Shown: positions 4,822-5,356 of the stretch, piece after piece
Layout: every line of letters starts with the position of its first letter
How positions within the stretch are numbered: the first letter of the stretch is position 1
Assembly (NCBI GenBank): GCA_023387295.1
Contig: JAEWIG010000397.1
Location: forward strand, 1-5,356
Length of the DNA stretch: 5,356 bases
Reading direction: 5' to 3'
Origin: Bacillota bacterium
Lineage (GTDB): Bacteria; Bacillota; Bacilli; Bacillales; Cytobacillaceae
Position numbers and translations under genes: made by a program
The notes under the pieces: model-generated
Databases searched by the model: none
Seen by the model: the letters and a program-made list of their open reading frames with translations, nothing else
What the model was told of the DNA's origin: nothing

Positions 4822-5356
4822 CTACTTCAAAGGTATATCCAAGCTCGCAGATCCAATTAAATAGTTTTCATAGCTATTAAAATAGATCCGAATTGGGTTT
4901 GTTTTTCCTCCTATATCATATGAGTAGGTTGATTCCACATATTCTTCACTTTGACTTTGGCTAGATCCATTTCTCTCAACAGCCTCGCCATTTGCATCGG
5001 TCGCTTGGAAAAACAAATCATAGAAATGATTTTTTTCCTCTTTTTTATATTTAGCACGAATTGTCCCACCATTTTCTATATCAATATCCACATCAACACT
5101 ATCAGGAATATAAAGAACTTTCTTCTTTAGAAAATCGACTTCAATATAATCCTTTCCTTTTGGTAATGCCTGAACATCCTCAATTTCCAACCTTAGCTTT
5201 TTGGCTCTCTAAAATAGTTGCTTTGAAAGAAATAGGATACTTCTCCATCTCGCAGAGAACCAAATGCAGAAAAACCATTTGCAATTGTGCCCCATTCCTC
5301 GCCTTTCTCATCTAATAAACGCATCGTTTTCAAGTGCAAAATTTGCATTGTGTTAT
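4822..5356 (-). pseudogene. 3' part of a DUF4179/DUF5643-like anti-sigma-associated protein gene with an apparent frameshift
   Basis: Reading leftwards from the right edge, one frame gives about 52 residues (M-R-L-L-D-E-K-G-E-E-W-G-T-I-A-N-G ... Q-S-N-Y-F-R-E-P-K) and then hits TAA at 5195-5193. The next frame continues the same domain as K-L-R-L-E-I-E-D-V-Q-A-L-P-K-G-K-D-Y and runs to TAG at 4824-4822. One extra base in the A5 run (plus-strand T5, 5198-5202) would join them into a ~177-residue C-terminal region. The content resembles the extracytoplasmic beta-rich C-terminal part of DUF4179 proteins, ending P-I-R-I-Y-F-N-S-Y-E-N-Y-L, as in DUF5643. Such proteins are often membrane-anchored partners of ECF sigma factors; any membrane segment and N-terminal domain lie outside the window. 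The TTG at 5190 is probably not a real start: no good SD precedes it and homologous sequence continues upstream. The cause could be a real mutation, a sequencing error or, less likely, slippage. Confidence 0.7.

Noticed and set aside
5061..5315. 84-residue plus-strand reading frame
   Set aside because: It is antisense to the DUF4179-like coding sequence, which is well supported by its protein content.

Overview
The window looks like chromosomal DNA from a low-GC, endospore-former-type Firmicute (Bacillaceae, Bacillus sensu lato). The base composition is AT-rich, ribosome binding sites are strong and GGAGG-like, TTG/GTG starts occur, and terminators are long hairpins followed by T-runs. This is inference from style and protein families; no species marker is present.

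Layout, left to right. (1) Positions 2-343 hold the 3' end of a membrane family-2 glycosyltransferase. A possible 51-residue membrane peptide follows (381-536). (2) An extended -10 promoter inside the end of that small ORF (507-515) probably drives a NifS/IscS-type cysteine desulfurase (584-1711). An EmrE/Qac-type small multidrug resistance exporter follows (1781-2149), closed by a terminator. (3) An ECF-type promoter (2238-2263) precedes a tight three-gene operon: an ECF sigma factor, a PadR-like winged-helix protein with an N-terminal extension, and a SEDS-family (FtsW/RodA/SpoVE) membrane protein with an N-terminal HAAS-like (permease-prefix) helical domain. A very long hairpin terminator ends it. 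(4) The gene-free stretch 4587-4821 holds that terminator and a strikingly regular array of seven 20-bp units (4667-4806). (5) On the minus strand, running off the right edge, is the 3' part of a DUF4179/DUF5643-like (anti-sigma-associated) protein gene, split by an apparent one-base frameshift in an A5/T5 run.

The most interesting part is the sigma/PadR/HAAS-SEDS operon. The promoter matches the type recognised by ECF sigma factors, so the operon probably activates itself, but no classical membrane anti-sigma factor gene lies within it. The PadR-like protein, the HAAS-SEDS protein, or both are candidates to restrain the sigma factor. The SEDS protein keeps the family fold signatures but, as aligned by eye, has Asn in place of the catalytic Asp and has lost other conserved motifs. 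It may therefore be a sensor or pseudo-enzyme rather than a peptidoglycan polymerase. The 20-bp array beside it is the second unexplained structure.
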